Shown: positions 35,197 through 43,980 of the stretch, one piece after another
Numbering within the stretch: position 1 is the stretch's first letter
Layout of the letters: each line of letters begins with the position of its first letter
Assembly: GCF_019061125.1 (NCBI RefSeq)
Contig: NZ_JAHQYI010000001.1
Coordinates: forward strand, 1,922,001 to 1,986,000
DNA: 64,000 bases
Reading direction: 5' to 3'
Origin: Microbacterium sp. NC79
GTDB taxonomy: Bacteria; Actinomycetota; Actinomycetes; Actinomycetales; Microbacteriaceae
The notes under the pieces: model-generated
What the model was told of the DNA's origin: nothing
The model's database searches: none
The model's input: only the letters and a program-made list of their open reading frames with translations
Program-made: the position numbers and the translations under genes

Positions 35197-36806
35197 CTCG
35201 CACTATTATCATCGGAGCCGGAATCGCCGGTTTGGCAACGGCAGCGCTCCTCGCGCAGGAGGGGCACGATGTCACCGTATTGGAGCGCGGCGATCGCGTG
35301 GGAGGTCGCTCGGGAACAATAGAGCGTGACGGATTTTGCTTTGATACCGGCCCGTCCTGGTACCTCATGCCGCGGGTATTTGACCATTTCTTTGAGTTGA
35401 TGGGCACCTCGGCGGCTGAACAACTCGATCTGCACACACTCGACCCGGGCTATCGCCTGATTACTGAGCCTCTCGAGGGTGAGGCTTCGACTAACCTCAC
35501 GATCCCTTACGGCACGAATGCCATTGTCCAGGTGTTCGAAAGCTTGGAACCGTCAAGTGGGCACCGACTTCGCCGCTATCTGAAATCTGCACGACGCGCT
35601 TCAGACCTGGCGGAACGGTTCTTCCTTTACAACCCGTTCACCTCCGCCCGTTCGCTCATGCACCGCGATATTCTTGTCGCGCTGCCCCAACTCACCACGC
35701 TCCTCCTTACGCGGCTACAGGACTTCGTTAAGCGACGCTTTAAGCACCCGGCGCTGCGTCAGGTACTCGGGTATCCTGCGGTTTTTCTGGGAACGGATCC
35801 CCGCCGTGCACCCGCGATTTACCACCTCATGAGCGCGCTCGATCTGGATGACGGCGTGCACTACCCGATCGGCGGGTTCTCCGCTGTCGTGCAGGCCATC
35901 GCCGCACTGGCTCGCGAGGCCGGGGTAACGATTATCACGGGCGCGGAGGCGACCGAAATTATGACCGAACAATACGGTCGTCATCGCCGCCGCGCCGTGG
36001 GTGTGCGTTGGCACGATTCGTCGAGCATCGAGCACACCGAGCAAGCCGACATCGTGGTGTCTGCCGCCGACCTGCACCACACGGAGACCACACTTCTACC
36101 GTCTGATGCTCGCAGCTACCCGGAATCCTGGTGGCAGAAACGCGAAAGCGGCCCCGGCGGCATTCTCATCATGCTCGGCGTCGCGGGGAGCCTGCCGCAA
36201 CTGGAACACCATTCGTTGCTTTTCACCGCCGACTGGGACGCGAATTTCGACGCAATCTTCGGTTCTTCACCACGCGTTCCGGATCCGGCCTCCGTCTACG
36301 TGTGCAAACCGAGCGCGACCGACCCCGGCGTCGCGCCACGCGGACACGAGAATCTCTTCGTTCTGATTCCGGTCCCTGCCGACGTCAACCTCGGATCAGG
36401 AGGTGCCGATGGTGCCGGCGATCCGCTGATCGAAGCAGTAGCGGATCGCGTTATCGCACAGATCTCGCAGTGGGCGGGAATCCCTGATCTACAAGAACGC
36501 ATTGTCACGCGGCACACGATCGGCCCAGCAGACTTTGCTCGCGACTACAACTCATGGCGAGGAGGCATGCTGGGGCCGTCACACATCCTGCGTCAGAGTG
36601 CGATGTTCCGCCCTCAAAACGCCTCGAAGCGCGTCGACGGGTTGTATTACGCCGGTGCCACGACTGCACCCGGCGTCGGGGTACCCATGTGCCTGATCAG
36701 CGCTGAACTTGTGCTTAAGCGCATTCGCAATGACAATTCTGCCGGGCCGACAACGCCCACCCGCGCCGCGGTTCAAACGGAGGGTCGACTTCATGACACT
36801 GCCTGA
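35193..36806 (+). CDS. crtI: Phytoene desaturase
   Basis: A 537-residue FAD-dependent desaturase. The dinucleotide-binding motif TIIIGAGIAGLATAALLAQEGHDVTVLERGDRVGGRSGT is at 3-40, and FDTGPSWYLMPRVFDHFFELMG follows. The C-terminal carotenoid-binding FAD motif is YYAGATTAPGVGVPMCLISAELV near 488. It introduces four double bases' worth of desaturation to turn phytoene into lycopene; the number of steps cannot be read from sequence. It overlaps crtB by 4 nt and crtYe by 14 nt. Confidence 0.94.
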   Translation: MTRTIIIGAGIAGLATAALLAQEGHDVTVLERGDRVGGRSGTIERDGFCFDTGPSWYLMPRVFDHFFELMGTSAAEQLDLHTLDPGYRLITEPLEGEASTNLTIPYGTNAIVQVFESLEPSSGHRLRRYLKSARRASDLAERFFLYNPFTSARSLMHRDILVALPQLTTLLLTRLQDFVKRRFKHPALRQVLGYPAVFLGTDPRRAPAIYHLMSALDLDDGVHYPIGGFSAVVQAIAALAREAGVTIITGAEATEIMTEQYGRHRRRAVGVRWHDSSSIEHTEQADIVVSAADLHHTETTLLPSDARSYPESWWQKRESGPGGILIMLGVAGSLPQLEHHSLLFTADWDANFDAIFGSSPRVPDPASVYVCKPSATDPGVAPRGHENLFVLIPVPADVNLGSGGADGAGDPLIEAVADRVIAQISQWAGIPDLQERIVTRHTIGPADFARDYNSWRGGMLGPSHILRQSAMFRPQNASKRVDGLYYAGATTAPGVGVPMCLISAELVLKRIRNDNSAGPTTPTRAAVQTEGRLHDTA

Positions 36807-37161
36807 CTCCCTGCAATACATCGCGCTCATGGCCGGTTGTTTGTTGATCACTTTGCCCCTGGAATTTGTTTTTGGCGCGCGCGTGTACCGGCGACCGTTG
36901 CGTCTTGCCCAGGCTGTACTTGTGACCCTTTTGGTGTTTTCCGTTTGGGATGCCATCGCGATTGCCGCAGGATTGTGGACTTACAGCCCGCGGTTCACGA
37001 GCGGCATCATTGTCGCGTTCGGCCTGCCGCTGGAGGAAATCATCTTCTTCATCGTCATTCCGATCTGCGGAATCCTCACGTACGAGGCTGTCGGACGCGT
37101 ATTCCACCTGGTTCGAACGTGGGCACGTCGCCATCAGCGGACTCAGGGAGAGGCGCGATGA
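36793..37161 (+). CDS. crtYe: Lycopene cyclase domain protein, subunit 1 (CrtYe/CrtYc type)
   Basis: A 122-residue membrane protein with three TM helices (about 7-28, 38-60, 73-100). The motif FGLPLEEIIFFIVIPICGILTYEAV holds the PxE(E)xxFF signature of heterodimeric lycopene cyclases. ATG 36793 overlaps the crtI end. With the next gene it forms the active cyclase. Confidence 0.9.
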   Translation: MTLPDSLQYIALMAGCLLITLPLEFVFGARVYRRPLRLAQAVLVTLLVFSVWDAIAIAAGLWTYSPRFTSGIIVAFGLPLEEIIFFIVIPICGILTYEAVGRVFHLVRTWARRHQRTQGEAR

Positions 37162-37496
37162 ACGCATTTGGGGCGTACCCGGTAGCGACCATTGTCACGA
37201 TTATCGCGGTGGTGTTGATTGAATTGTTGTGGCTGCGCACCGGCGTATTCCGCTCAGTCCAGTATTGGGTGGCGATGACGATCATGCTGTCATTCCAGGT
37301 GGCGGTTGACGGCTGGCTTACGAAGCTCTCCGACCCCATCGTGATCTATAACCCGAATACATCGTTGGGGCTGCGCTTTCCGTGGGATATTCCGGTTGAA
37401 GACTTCGGGTTTGGGTTTGCAATGCTAACTATCACGATCGTCGTGTGGAAGGCCCTGGGACGCCGAGCGGAACCACAAGAGGCGAACGATGACTAG
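37158..37496 (+). CDS. crtYf: Lycopene cyclase domain protein, subunit 2 (CrtYf/CrtYd type)
   Basis: A 112-residue membrane protein with three TM helices. NPNTSLGLRFPWDIPVEDFGFGFAM includes the conserved PxED motif. ATGA overlap with the first subunit and an 8-nt overlap with crtU. In Brevibacterium the pair CrtYcYd makes beta rings on C40 lycopene, whereas CrtYeYf of corynebacteria work on C50 flavuxanthin. No elongase gene (crtEb) is present, so beta-carotene is the likely product. Confidence 0.9.
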   Translation: MNAFGAYPVATIVTIIAVVLIELLWLRTGVFRSVQYWVAMTIMLSFQVAVDGWLTKLSDPIVIYNPNTSLGLRFPWDIPVEDFGFGFAMLTITIVVWKALGRRAEPQEANDD

Positions 37497-39063
37497 GGCG
37501 CCATTTGGGGGACGCGATCGCCGCGCAGTGGCCTTTCCGGGCCCTCCCGGCGTGGAACGGGTAAAACAGCCGCGCACCGTGGCCGTTGTCGGCGGAGGAA
37601 TTGCCGGGATGGCGGCCGCGTGCGGACTCGCTGAACGGGGTGTCGATGTCGAATTGATAGAACCACACGCCGAGCTGGGGGGTCGGGTGCGAGCCTGGCA
37701 GACAAATTCGCCTGCCGGCGCGGTGACGATGAGCCGCGGCTTCCATGCATTTTTTCGGCAGTACTACAACCTGCGCGCGCTACTCTCGCGGGCAGGTGAT
37801 CTCAGTGAAATGCTGCAACCTGTCGCTGACTACCCCGTTGTGAGCGCTCACGGCGACCGTGATTCCTTCACCAAGATTCCACGGACGCCGCCGTGGAACT
37901 TCATGACGTTCGTTGCTCAGAGTCCAACCTTTTCCCTGCGGGACTTGACACGCGTCGATCTGGATACCGCCCTGGCGCTCCTCGACGTCTCATTCCCAGA
38001 GTCCTACCGCGATCTGCAAGGCCTCAGCGCAGCTCAGTTCCTAGATAAGTTGCGGTTTCCGGAGCGTGCACGTCACCTCGCGCTTGAGGTGTTTGCACGA
38101 AGCTTCTTCGCCGACCCGGAGGACTTTTCGGCTGGCGAATTAGTCGCGATGTTTCACTCGTACTTTCTCGGCTCGGCCGAGGGCCTGTTATTCGATGTCG
38201 CGCGGGATGATTTTGATACGGCGTTATGGCAACCGCTCGGCTCGGCATTGGAGCGCGCTGGGGTGCGTCGCAGTGTTGCACGGGTCAGCGAAGTCAGGCG
38301 CAGCAGTGACGGCGCTCGCTGGCAGGTCATTCGTGAGGATGGCGAGCGCTCCACGGTCGACGGTGTGGTTCTTGCCGCTGGTCCCGGCGCGACGCGAGAC
38401 ATCGTCGCGGCATCATCGACGGTCGGCACGGCGCAGTGGCGCAAGCGCGTCGCCGACGTCCGCCTCGCTCCAGCCTTCGCCGTGCTCCGACTGTGGCTGG
38501 ACGGAAAGGTCAGCGATGATCGTCCGGCTTTTCTTGGCACAGCCGCCTACGGTCCGCTCGACAACATCAGCGTCATGGAGCGGTTTGAACGCGGCGCCGC
38601 AGAGTGGTCAGCAGCGAATAATGGAAGCGTCGTTGAGCTCCACGCATACGCCATACACGATGATGATGCCGCTGATCCGGTTCGCCGGAAGCAACTGGGC
38701 GACAGACTCCGCGCGGAGCTCGCTCGGGTGTATCCCGAGACGGCATCGCTCAGCATCATCGCGCAGGAGTTTCTCATCGAGCAAGACTGCGCACTCCTTG
38801 GCACAGGTCGGTGGGAAGAACGTCCCGAGGTGCGTACACCCGCATCGGGGATCGTCCTCGCTGGCGACTGGGTGCGCACCGATTTACCCATTGCCCTCAT
38901 GGAACGTGCCGCCACGACGGGGTGGATGGCCGCAAATGAACTGCTACGCGACTGGGGTGTCGCCGGTCATACCCTGTGGAGCGTGCCCATATCGAGTCGT
39001 CAGCGATGGCCCGGCATCTCCCGTGCGCTTATGGAGCGTCTGCCGGGGCGAAGGAGAGCGTGA
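37489..39063 (+). CDS. crtU: Isorenieratene synthase (beta-carotene desaturase/methyltransferase) CrtU
   Basis: A 524-residue FAD protein. The Rossmann motif is VAVVGGGIAGMAAACGLAERGVDVELIE near 30-58. The specific CrtU blocks follow: MSRGFHAFFRQYYNLRALLSRAGDL, IPRTPPWNFMTFVAQSPTFSLRDL, FARSFFADPEDFSAGELVAMFHSYFLGSAEGLLFDV and the C-terminal GIVLAGDWVRTDLPIALMERAATTGWMAANELL. CrtU desaturates the beta ring and shifts a methyl group to give aromatic phi ends, so the pathway should end in isorenieratene. Its last 35 bp overlap the convergent P450 gene. A general carotenoid oxidoreductase is the alternative, but the block matches are strong. Confidence 0.88.
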   Translation: MTRAPFGGRDRRAVAFPGPPGVERVKQPRTVAVVGGGIAGMAAACGLAERGVDVELIEPHAELGGRVRAWQTNSPAGAVTMSRGFHAFFRQYYNLRALLSRAGDLSEMLQPVADYPVVSAHGDRDSFTKIPRTPPWNFMTFVAQSPTFSLRDLTRVDLDTALALLDVSFPESYRDLQGLSAAQFLDKLRFPERARHLALEVFARSFFADPEDFSAGELVAMFHSYFLGSAEGLLFDVARDDFDTALWQPLGSALERAGVRRSVARVSEVRRSSDGARWQVIREDGERSTVDGVVLAAGPGATRDIVAASSTVGTAQWRKRVADVRLAPAFAVLRLWLDGKVSDDRPAFLGTAAYGPLDNISVMERFERGAAEWSAANNGSVVELHAYAIHDDDAADPVRRKQLGDRLRAELARVYPETASLSIIAQEFLIEQDCALLGTGRWEERPEVRTPASGIVLAGDWVRTDLPIALMERAATTGWMAANELLRDWGVAGHTLWSVPISSRQRWPGISRALMERLPGRRRA

Positions 39064-40171
39064 AGTCGCGCAGCTGATATCCCTGCACAAGCGTGTCGAA
39101 ATCGCGGCGGGGGCGTACGGTGATTGTTGCGCCAGCCCGAAGGAGCGCGGTGATAAGCACGTCAGTTTCCATCAGCGCGAGGGAGGATCCGGGGCAACGG
39201 TGTGCACCATCTCCAAAACTTAAGCCGGTGCGCTCTGCTGCCTTCAGGTCACGCTCAGGGCACATTTTGCTTGGGCTAGGTGTAAAGACCCGAGGGTCTT
39301 GATTGCTGGCTCGCACGTCAATGTCGATCAAGGTGCCCGGCGGGTAAGGACAGCCGGGCGCTTCGGTTTGAGCACGACGGTAAAGGTGCGCAACGGGCGG
39401 CTCGAGCCGGATGATCTCACTGAGAATAGCCGTGCGCTCGGCGACCGGGGCGGTGCGGTAGCGAGCAAGAATCTCCGGTGTTTCGTGCAACCGAAGCATC
39501 ACCATGCTGATGAACTCACGGGTGGTGACCATGCCCGCGGTGCCATAGGTGAGACACTCCATCAAAATTTCTCGCGGGCGGTATCCCCTCTCCAGCAAGA
39601 AGGAGATAATGTCATCTGCTGGCCGGGAACGACGAGCGCGGATGGCAGGTCGCACGTCGTTCCAGTAAAACTCGGCGAGCGGAACCAGTGCGTCGCGTGC
39701 TGCACGCGCCCAGTCTTTGTTCGTGCGACCGTAGTCATCGCGGGTGTGGTCTACGGGAGGTTGCTGGAAAAACGCTTCGAGTCGGCGTGCGAGCGCCGCA
39801 GTGTCGGTGCCACCCAACCCCACAATCTCGGCGGCTACCCGCACAGAAAAGAGCAGCGCCAAGTCGTCCAGCTGCGCCGTGCCGGCGTGGCGTGCCGGGT
39901 CGATGAGGTCAGCCGCCGCACGTTCCATGAAGACGCGATGTGCTTCGAGCGCGCGGGGGCTAAAGAATCGAACGAGTTGGCGGCGATGCTCTTGGTGGTC
40001 GGCCCCGTCATCCATCAGGATCGGTCGTCGCGCGAATAGCCGGGCGGGAATCCGTTCCGCGGTGAAGCCCGCTTGGGTCGTCGCAAGTTTGGCCCTTAGC
40101 AGCGCTTGGCTTTCGGCCATTCCGGTGAGTGTCACGACGGAGTGCGGTGAGCGATGAACTCGCCTCGCCAT
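39029..40171 (-). CDS. Cytochrome P450, candidate carotenoid (isorenieratene) hydroxylase
   Basis: A 380-residue class I P450. The haem loop FGDGAHRCPG carries Cys326, ExxR is in EIIRLEPP, and the I-helix reads GTAGMVTTREF, in which the usual acid-alcohol pair is altered (Val-Thr-Thr). GGAAAG lies about 8 nt upstream of ATG 40171. The gene is 12 nt downstream of the BLUF gene on the same strand and convergent with crtU. A P450 has been linked to 3-hydroxylation of isorenieratene in Brevibacterium, so the same role here is plausible but inferred. No ferredoxin or reductase gene is nearby. Confidence 0.85.
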   Translation of the reverse strand: MARRVHRSPHSVVTLTGMAESQALLRAKLATTQAGFTAERIPARLFARRPILMDDGADHQEHRRQLVRFFSPRALEAHRVFMERAAADLIDPARHAGTAQLDDLALLFSVRVAAEIVGLGGTDTAALARRLEAFFQQPPVDHTRDDYGRTNKDWARAARDALVPLAEFYWNDVRPAIRARRSRPADDIISFLLERGYRPREILMECLTYGTAGMVTTREFISMVMLRLHETPEILARYRTAPVAERTAILSEIIRLEPPVAHLYRRAQTEAPGCPYPPGTLIDIDVRASNQDPRVFTPSPSKMCPERDLKAAERTGLSFGDGAHRCPGSSLALMETDVLITALLRAGATITVRPRRDFDTLVQGYQLRDFTLSFAPADAP

Positions 40172-40183
40172 TGTTCGGCTTTC

Positions 40184-40624
40184 CTAGGCCCGCGCTGCGC
40201 GCACGCGGAACCACAGGGTTAATTCACCCAACGCCTGCAGAACGCGCGCGGGGTCGTCGGAACGCTCGATTTCTGCGAAGGTATTACGGAACCCCGTCGG
40301 CACCGCGAATGACGATTCTCGGAAGGGCTCGTAGCCCATCTTCCATGACGGGAAGCGACGCGACGCGACCTGCTCTCGCAACAGCACCCTCACGTTCGCG
40401 TGGCGTGAATCTGCTGCGATATTTTCGTACACCGCGAGCACGTCTTCCTGGGCACCCTCCAGATATTGCACGAAGCGGCCCTGCCGATAGAGGAGAAGGC
40501 CCGTTATGCCAAGGCGCTCGTTGCGGCCACGCGCCTGTTCGAGAATGGCTTGCAGTCCGGCTTCGGTCACCGAGCCGACGGCATCGCTGGAATAGACAAG
40601 GCAATACAGCGGAGTTTCAAGCAT
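40184..40624 (-). CDS. BLUF-domain blue-light photoreceptor
   Basis: A 146-residue short BLUF protein. All flavin-pocket residues are present: Tyr7 in PLYCLVYSS, Asn35 in ARGRNERLGITGLLLY, Gln53 in GRFVQYLEG, and both Trp94 and Met96 in FPSWKMGYEP. About 45 C-terminal residues form the capping helices, with no fused enzyme or HTH, so it must signal by protein contact. It overlaps the upstream small gene by 8 nt and precedes the P450 by 12 nt, so it is co-transcribed with a likely carotenoid-tailoring enzyme. Confidence 0.92.
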   Translation of the reverse strand: MLETPLYCLVYSSDAVGSVTEAGLQAILEQARGRNERLGITGLLLYRQGRFVQYLEGAQEDVLAVYENIAADSRHANVRVLLREQVASRRFPSWKMGYEPFRESSFAVPTGFRNTFAEIERSDDPARVLQALGELTLWFRVRAARA

Positions 40625-40868
40625 CGTTTAGCGCCCCCTCTTGGCGCGTGGCAGTATGAACAGCCGCCAAGCAGTTTATCGCCGACGTTAAGTCGCGAAA
40701 AAAAGCCAATTGTTGCGACGTCGCAGTGCACACTTGAAACGAATCATCGTTTAAGCGGTCGATGTAGCCCACGAACCCGTTCTGGTTACTCGCAACGTAA
40801 AACCCGTCTTCCACGCACGCCCACGTTAAACCTGCCGTGGCGTTGGGGACTGGAGGGGAATCCGTCAC
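40617..40868 (-). CDS. Small hypothetical protein, first gene of the BLUF-P450 operon
   Basis: An 83-residue protein, VTDSPPVPNATAGLTWACVE then DGFYVASNQNGFVGYIDRLNDDSFQV. The W....DGFYVASNQNGFVGYID pattern resembles short beta-sheet proteins common in actinobacteria with no known function. I chose GTG 40868 (CGAGG about 8 nt upstream); an upstream ATG at 40931 is possible. Its end overlaps the BLUF start, which suggests translational coupling and possibly a BLUF partner (inference). Confidence 0.6.
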   Translation of the reverse strand: MTDSPPVPNATAGLTWACVEDGFYVASNQNGFVGYIDRLNDDSFQVCTATSQQLAFFRDLTSAINCLAAVHTATRQEGALNDA

Positions 40869-40996
40869 GAAGGACCTCGTTTGTTGGGTTGAACTCTCTT
40901 GCAAGTATCGGCGACGGCCCGCCTCTTCCACAACGACGACACGGCAAACTGGTAGATTGATCTGTGCACAAATTAATTGCGGAAGAGGAGTGCGCT

Positions 40997-41233
40997 ATGG
41001 CTAAGCCAGAAACCCCACGTCAGTCCCGTGAGCAGCTCGCGGTCGGCGGTGACGGCCTGACGATTGTCGCCTTCCTGCTTTCCTTCGGTCTGTTCATCGG
41101 CGGCATTTTCCTGCTCGGCCGTTCGTTCAGCGTGACCGGCGCAGAGTTCGCCGTCTTTGCTGGCGGACTACTCATGTGCACCCTCGGATGCATGGTTCCG
41201 ATGCACTTCATGCGCCTGTTCGACGGCGCATAG
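40997..41233 (+). CDS. Small two-TM membrane protein
   Basis: A 78-residue protein with two hydrophobic helices, LTIVAFLLSFGLFIGGIFLLG (about 22-42) and FAVFAGGLLMCTLGCMVPMHFM (about 52-73). GGAAGAGGAG gives a strong ribosome binding site for ATG 40997. Divergent from the BLUF operon. Not recognised. Confidence 0.6.
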   Translation: MAKPETPRQSREQLAVGGDGLTIVAFLLSFGLFIGGIFLLGRSFSVTGAEFAVFAGGLLMCTLGCMVPMHFMRLFDGA

Positions 41234-41415
41234 CGAGCCTACTGCCGTCAGGCACTTTCACCTCAAGACCGCGGAATGTCGCGCGTCTCCTGGCACCTTT
41301 TACCAAGCTGCCGAGAGAACCGCGCACTTCCGTGGTCTTTTGGTATGCGGTGACATGACGGGCAGAATCTGCGTGAGGCCCGATCACGCAGCCCCCTGTC
41401 GATTACACGCAATAG

Positions 41416-41550
41416 ACGGATGTGTTCTCGATTGATGGCGCGGAAAACCTCGAAGCCTGCTTTCTCGCGCACTACCGAGAGGATCTGCATCCACCGGAGG
41501 CTCGGCGAGGAACAACGAGTTCGCGGTGCTTGGCATTGCCGCCCGCGTAG
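41416..41550 (+). pseudogene. 3' remnant of an ABC exporter ATPase gene
   Basis: In this frame the translation reads TDVFSIDGAENLEACFLAHY followed by RED before drifting into unlike sequence. xSLExxFLxHYxxD is the usual C terminus of DrrA-type exporter ATPases. There is a stop just upstream at 41413 and no ATPase core anywhere near. It immediately precedes a shrunken permease gene, as an ATPase gene would. Confidence 0.45.
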
Positions 41551-42110
41551 TGCTCCGCCGCAACTGGCTTCGGATGGCGATCTGGGTTGTCGCTCTCGCG
41601 GTACTCATCGTGGCCGTCGTGTTGGAAACCAACCGTGATTTGGGGGCAGGCATCATCGCATTGCGGCCTGGCCCGGTATCTGCCAGCGCGCTCACCCGAA
41701 CCGTTGTCGGACTGCCGCTGCGTCTGCAACGCACGTCGCTCATCTCCTGGACCATCGGCTGCGCGTTCGCTGGCATCTTCTTCGTCGGCATCGCCACCGT
41801 CGTCGCGTTTCTGGCGGCTTTTCTCCCCCGCGCGGCCACGGCCATCGCCTGGAGCCTGTACGGCGTCATCGTGCTCTTGGCCGGCCTGGGCGACGTTCTC
41901 GGGCTTCCCTACAACGTTGTCGCTGTGACTCCATTCTGGGTGGTTCCGCAGCCCGGCCGCGCCGATAGCTCGTGGCCACCGGTTTGGCTGATGGGCGCGA
42001 CTGCCGTGGTTGTCATCGCTGCCGCCGTCTGGCGATACCGAACGCGTGATGAAGTCCCGGCACAGAAATGGGGGTACGGAACCATGGTTCCGTACCCCCA
42101 TTTCTGCTGA
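41526..42110 (+). pseudogene. Internally deleted ABC exporter permease (polyketide-antibiotic-exporter type)
   Basis: The 194-residue reading frame combines an N-terminal TM (LRMAIWVVALAVLIVAVV), a middle-type segment LPLRLQRTSLISWTIGCAFAGIFFVG and the typical C terminus AWSLYGVIVLLAGLGDVLGLP....VTPFWVVPQPG...WRYRTRDE. Intact family members are about 500 residues with 12 TMs, so most of the middle is missing. The end reads into the large palindromic terminator (WGYGTMVPYPHFC), showing the original stop is lost. Possibly a small working membrane protein, but decay is the better reading. Confidence 0.6.
42063..42106. terminator. 44-bp perfect palindrome, bidirectional terminator
   Basis: Positions 42063-42084 are the exact reverse complement of 42085-42106 with no loop base and no mismatch. 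It sits between convergent genes, 8 nt beyond the nrdF stop, and its outer arms are CAGAAAT/ATTTCTG, giving A- and T-rich flanks in both directions. It overlaps the end of the permease remnant. Confidence 0.8.
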
Positions 42111-42113
42111 AGC

Positions 42114-43151
<1,038 letters not shown>

Positions 43152-43157
43152 TCATTA

Positions 43158-43205
43158 ATACTACATCTTGGTACCGACACCGAGGCTGGGCGCTAGATGG
43201 TGTGT
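43158..43205 (-). promoter_or_regulatory. Paired NrdR boxes upstream of nrdF
   Basis: Box 1 ATACTACATCTTGGTA (43158-43173) and box 2 GCGCTAGATGGTGTGT (43190-43205) match the consensus ACACTATATATAGTGT at 9 and 10 of 16 positions and are 32 bp apart. The same pair and spacing stands before nrdH. GGTACCGACA follows box 1 in both places. Confidence 0.7.
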
Positions 43206-43232
43206 TGGTGCTGTTTCACGTGGATTGACGCT

Positions 43233-43754
43233 TCATGGGCAAGCGTCGACCGCAACTAAAACGGCGGGCTTACCGTCTGATCGGGAGCGGCTCCCGGATT
43301 TCGGCTGCAGCCCGGCAAGCCCGAGCCTCGTCTCAACGGCTCGCGGTAGCGGTGGAAGGACCGCTGCAACGCCTTTCGGAACCTTCGCGAGGCCCGCCAC
43401 AATCTCGAATCGTTCGCCGGATACGGTCTTTACTTTGAGGCGCGAGTATTCGCCGCGACCGCCCCACGTTAGTTCGTTGATATCGGCAAATCTGAACGAC
43501 CGGGATTGGCCACCCCACGACACATTGACCCGATCCTGACTAAACACGACCACGTAGTCAGTCTGCCTCCGCCGCAACACGGCCATGAGCACGAGGTAGG
43601 CCGGGATGCCGAAGAACACCCCGAGGAAGATCAGCATGAATCGCGGGCTGGCCAGAATAATTGATTCTCCGGTCGCGATGAGAATCGCGACAATGGTGAG
43701 GCCGCCGGCGAGCACAGTAGCAACGATCCACCCGGTGAGCGAACGGAGGGTCAT
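43233..43754 (-). CDS. Membrane protein with PH-like domain
   Basis: A 173-residue protein with two TM helices (about 8-28 and 38-60) and a soluble beta domain, YVVVFSQDRVNVSWGGQSRSFRFADINELTWGGRGEYSRLKVKT, resembling bacterial PH-type domains. The start overlaps the preceding small gene by ATGA. It sits between nrdE and nrdF but after the nrdE terminator. Function unknown. Confidence 0.65.
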   Translation of the reverse strand: MTLRSLTGWIVATVLAGGLTIVAILIATGESIILASPRFMLIFLGVFFGIPAYLVLMAVLRRRQTDYVVVFSQDRVNVSWGGQSRSFRFADINELTWGGRGEYSRLKVKTVSGERFEIVAGLAKVPKGVAAVLPPLPRAVETRLGLAGLQPKSGSRSRSDGKPAVLVAVDACP

Positions 43755-43897
43755 TTCGATCGCTGGAACGTGAGCGTTACCCGGCGGGGTTCATGGGCCC
43801 ACTCTGGTTCGATGAGGGTAACCGGTTTGCCGCTGGCACTCATCGACAGTCGGCCAACCAGGGCGATGCTGATCCACGCCGTCGTTCCCCACGCCAT
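43751..43897 (-). CDS. Possible small protein coupled to the PH-like membrane protein
   Basis: A 48-residue frame, MAWGTTAWISIALVGRLSMS then ASGKPVTLIEPEWAHEPRRVTLTFQRSK. Support is the 4-nt stop/start overlap with the next gene and a start just beyond the nrdE terminator. No ribosome binding site is clear. It may instead be the 5' part of a longer leader. Confidence 0.35.
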   Translation of the reverse strand: MAWGTTAWISIALVGRLSMSASGKPVTLIEPEWAHEPRRVTLTFQRSK

Positions 43898-43932
43898 CAG
43901 CCGATAAGTGCGATCCGTCGTTCCACGCAAAC

Positions 43933-43971
43933 GACAGCGGGGGCGCACCGTGATGGTGCACCCCCGCTGTC
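43933..43971 (-). terminator. Terminator hairpin after nrdE
   Basis: Arms of 17 nt, 43933-43949 and 43955-43971, pair with a single G-U type mismatch around a 5-nt loop. It starts 10 nt past the nrdE stop on the minus strand and is followed by GTTTG. Confidence 0.8.
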
Positions 43972-43980
43972 AGGTAAGCG

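Noticed and set aside
32566..39063. C50 carotenoid (decaprenoxanthin-type) cluster
   Set aside because: No lycopene elongase (crtEb) gene is present, and the gene after crtYf matches CrtU, pointing to an aromatic C40 product.
40617..40931. Longer start (ATG 40931) for the small gene before BLUF
   Set aside because: The added 21 residues are Arg/Gln/Ser-rich and lack conservation-like pattern; GTG 40868 has a better placed purine-rich site. Kept as an alternative only.
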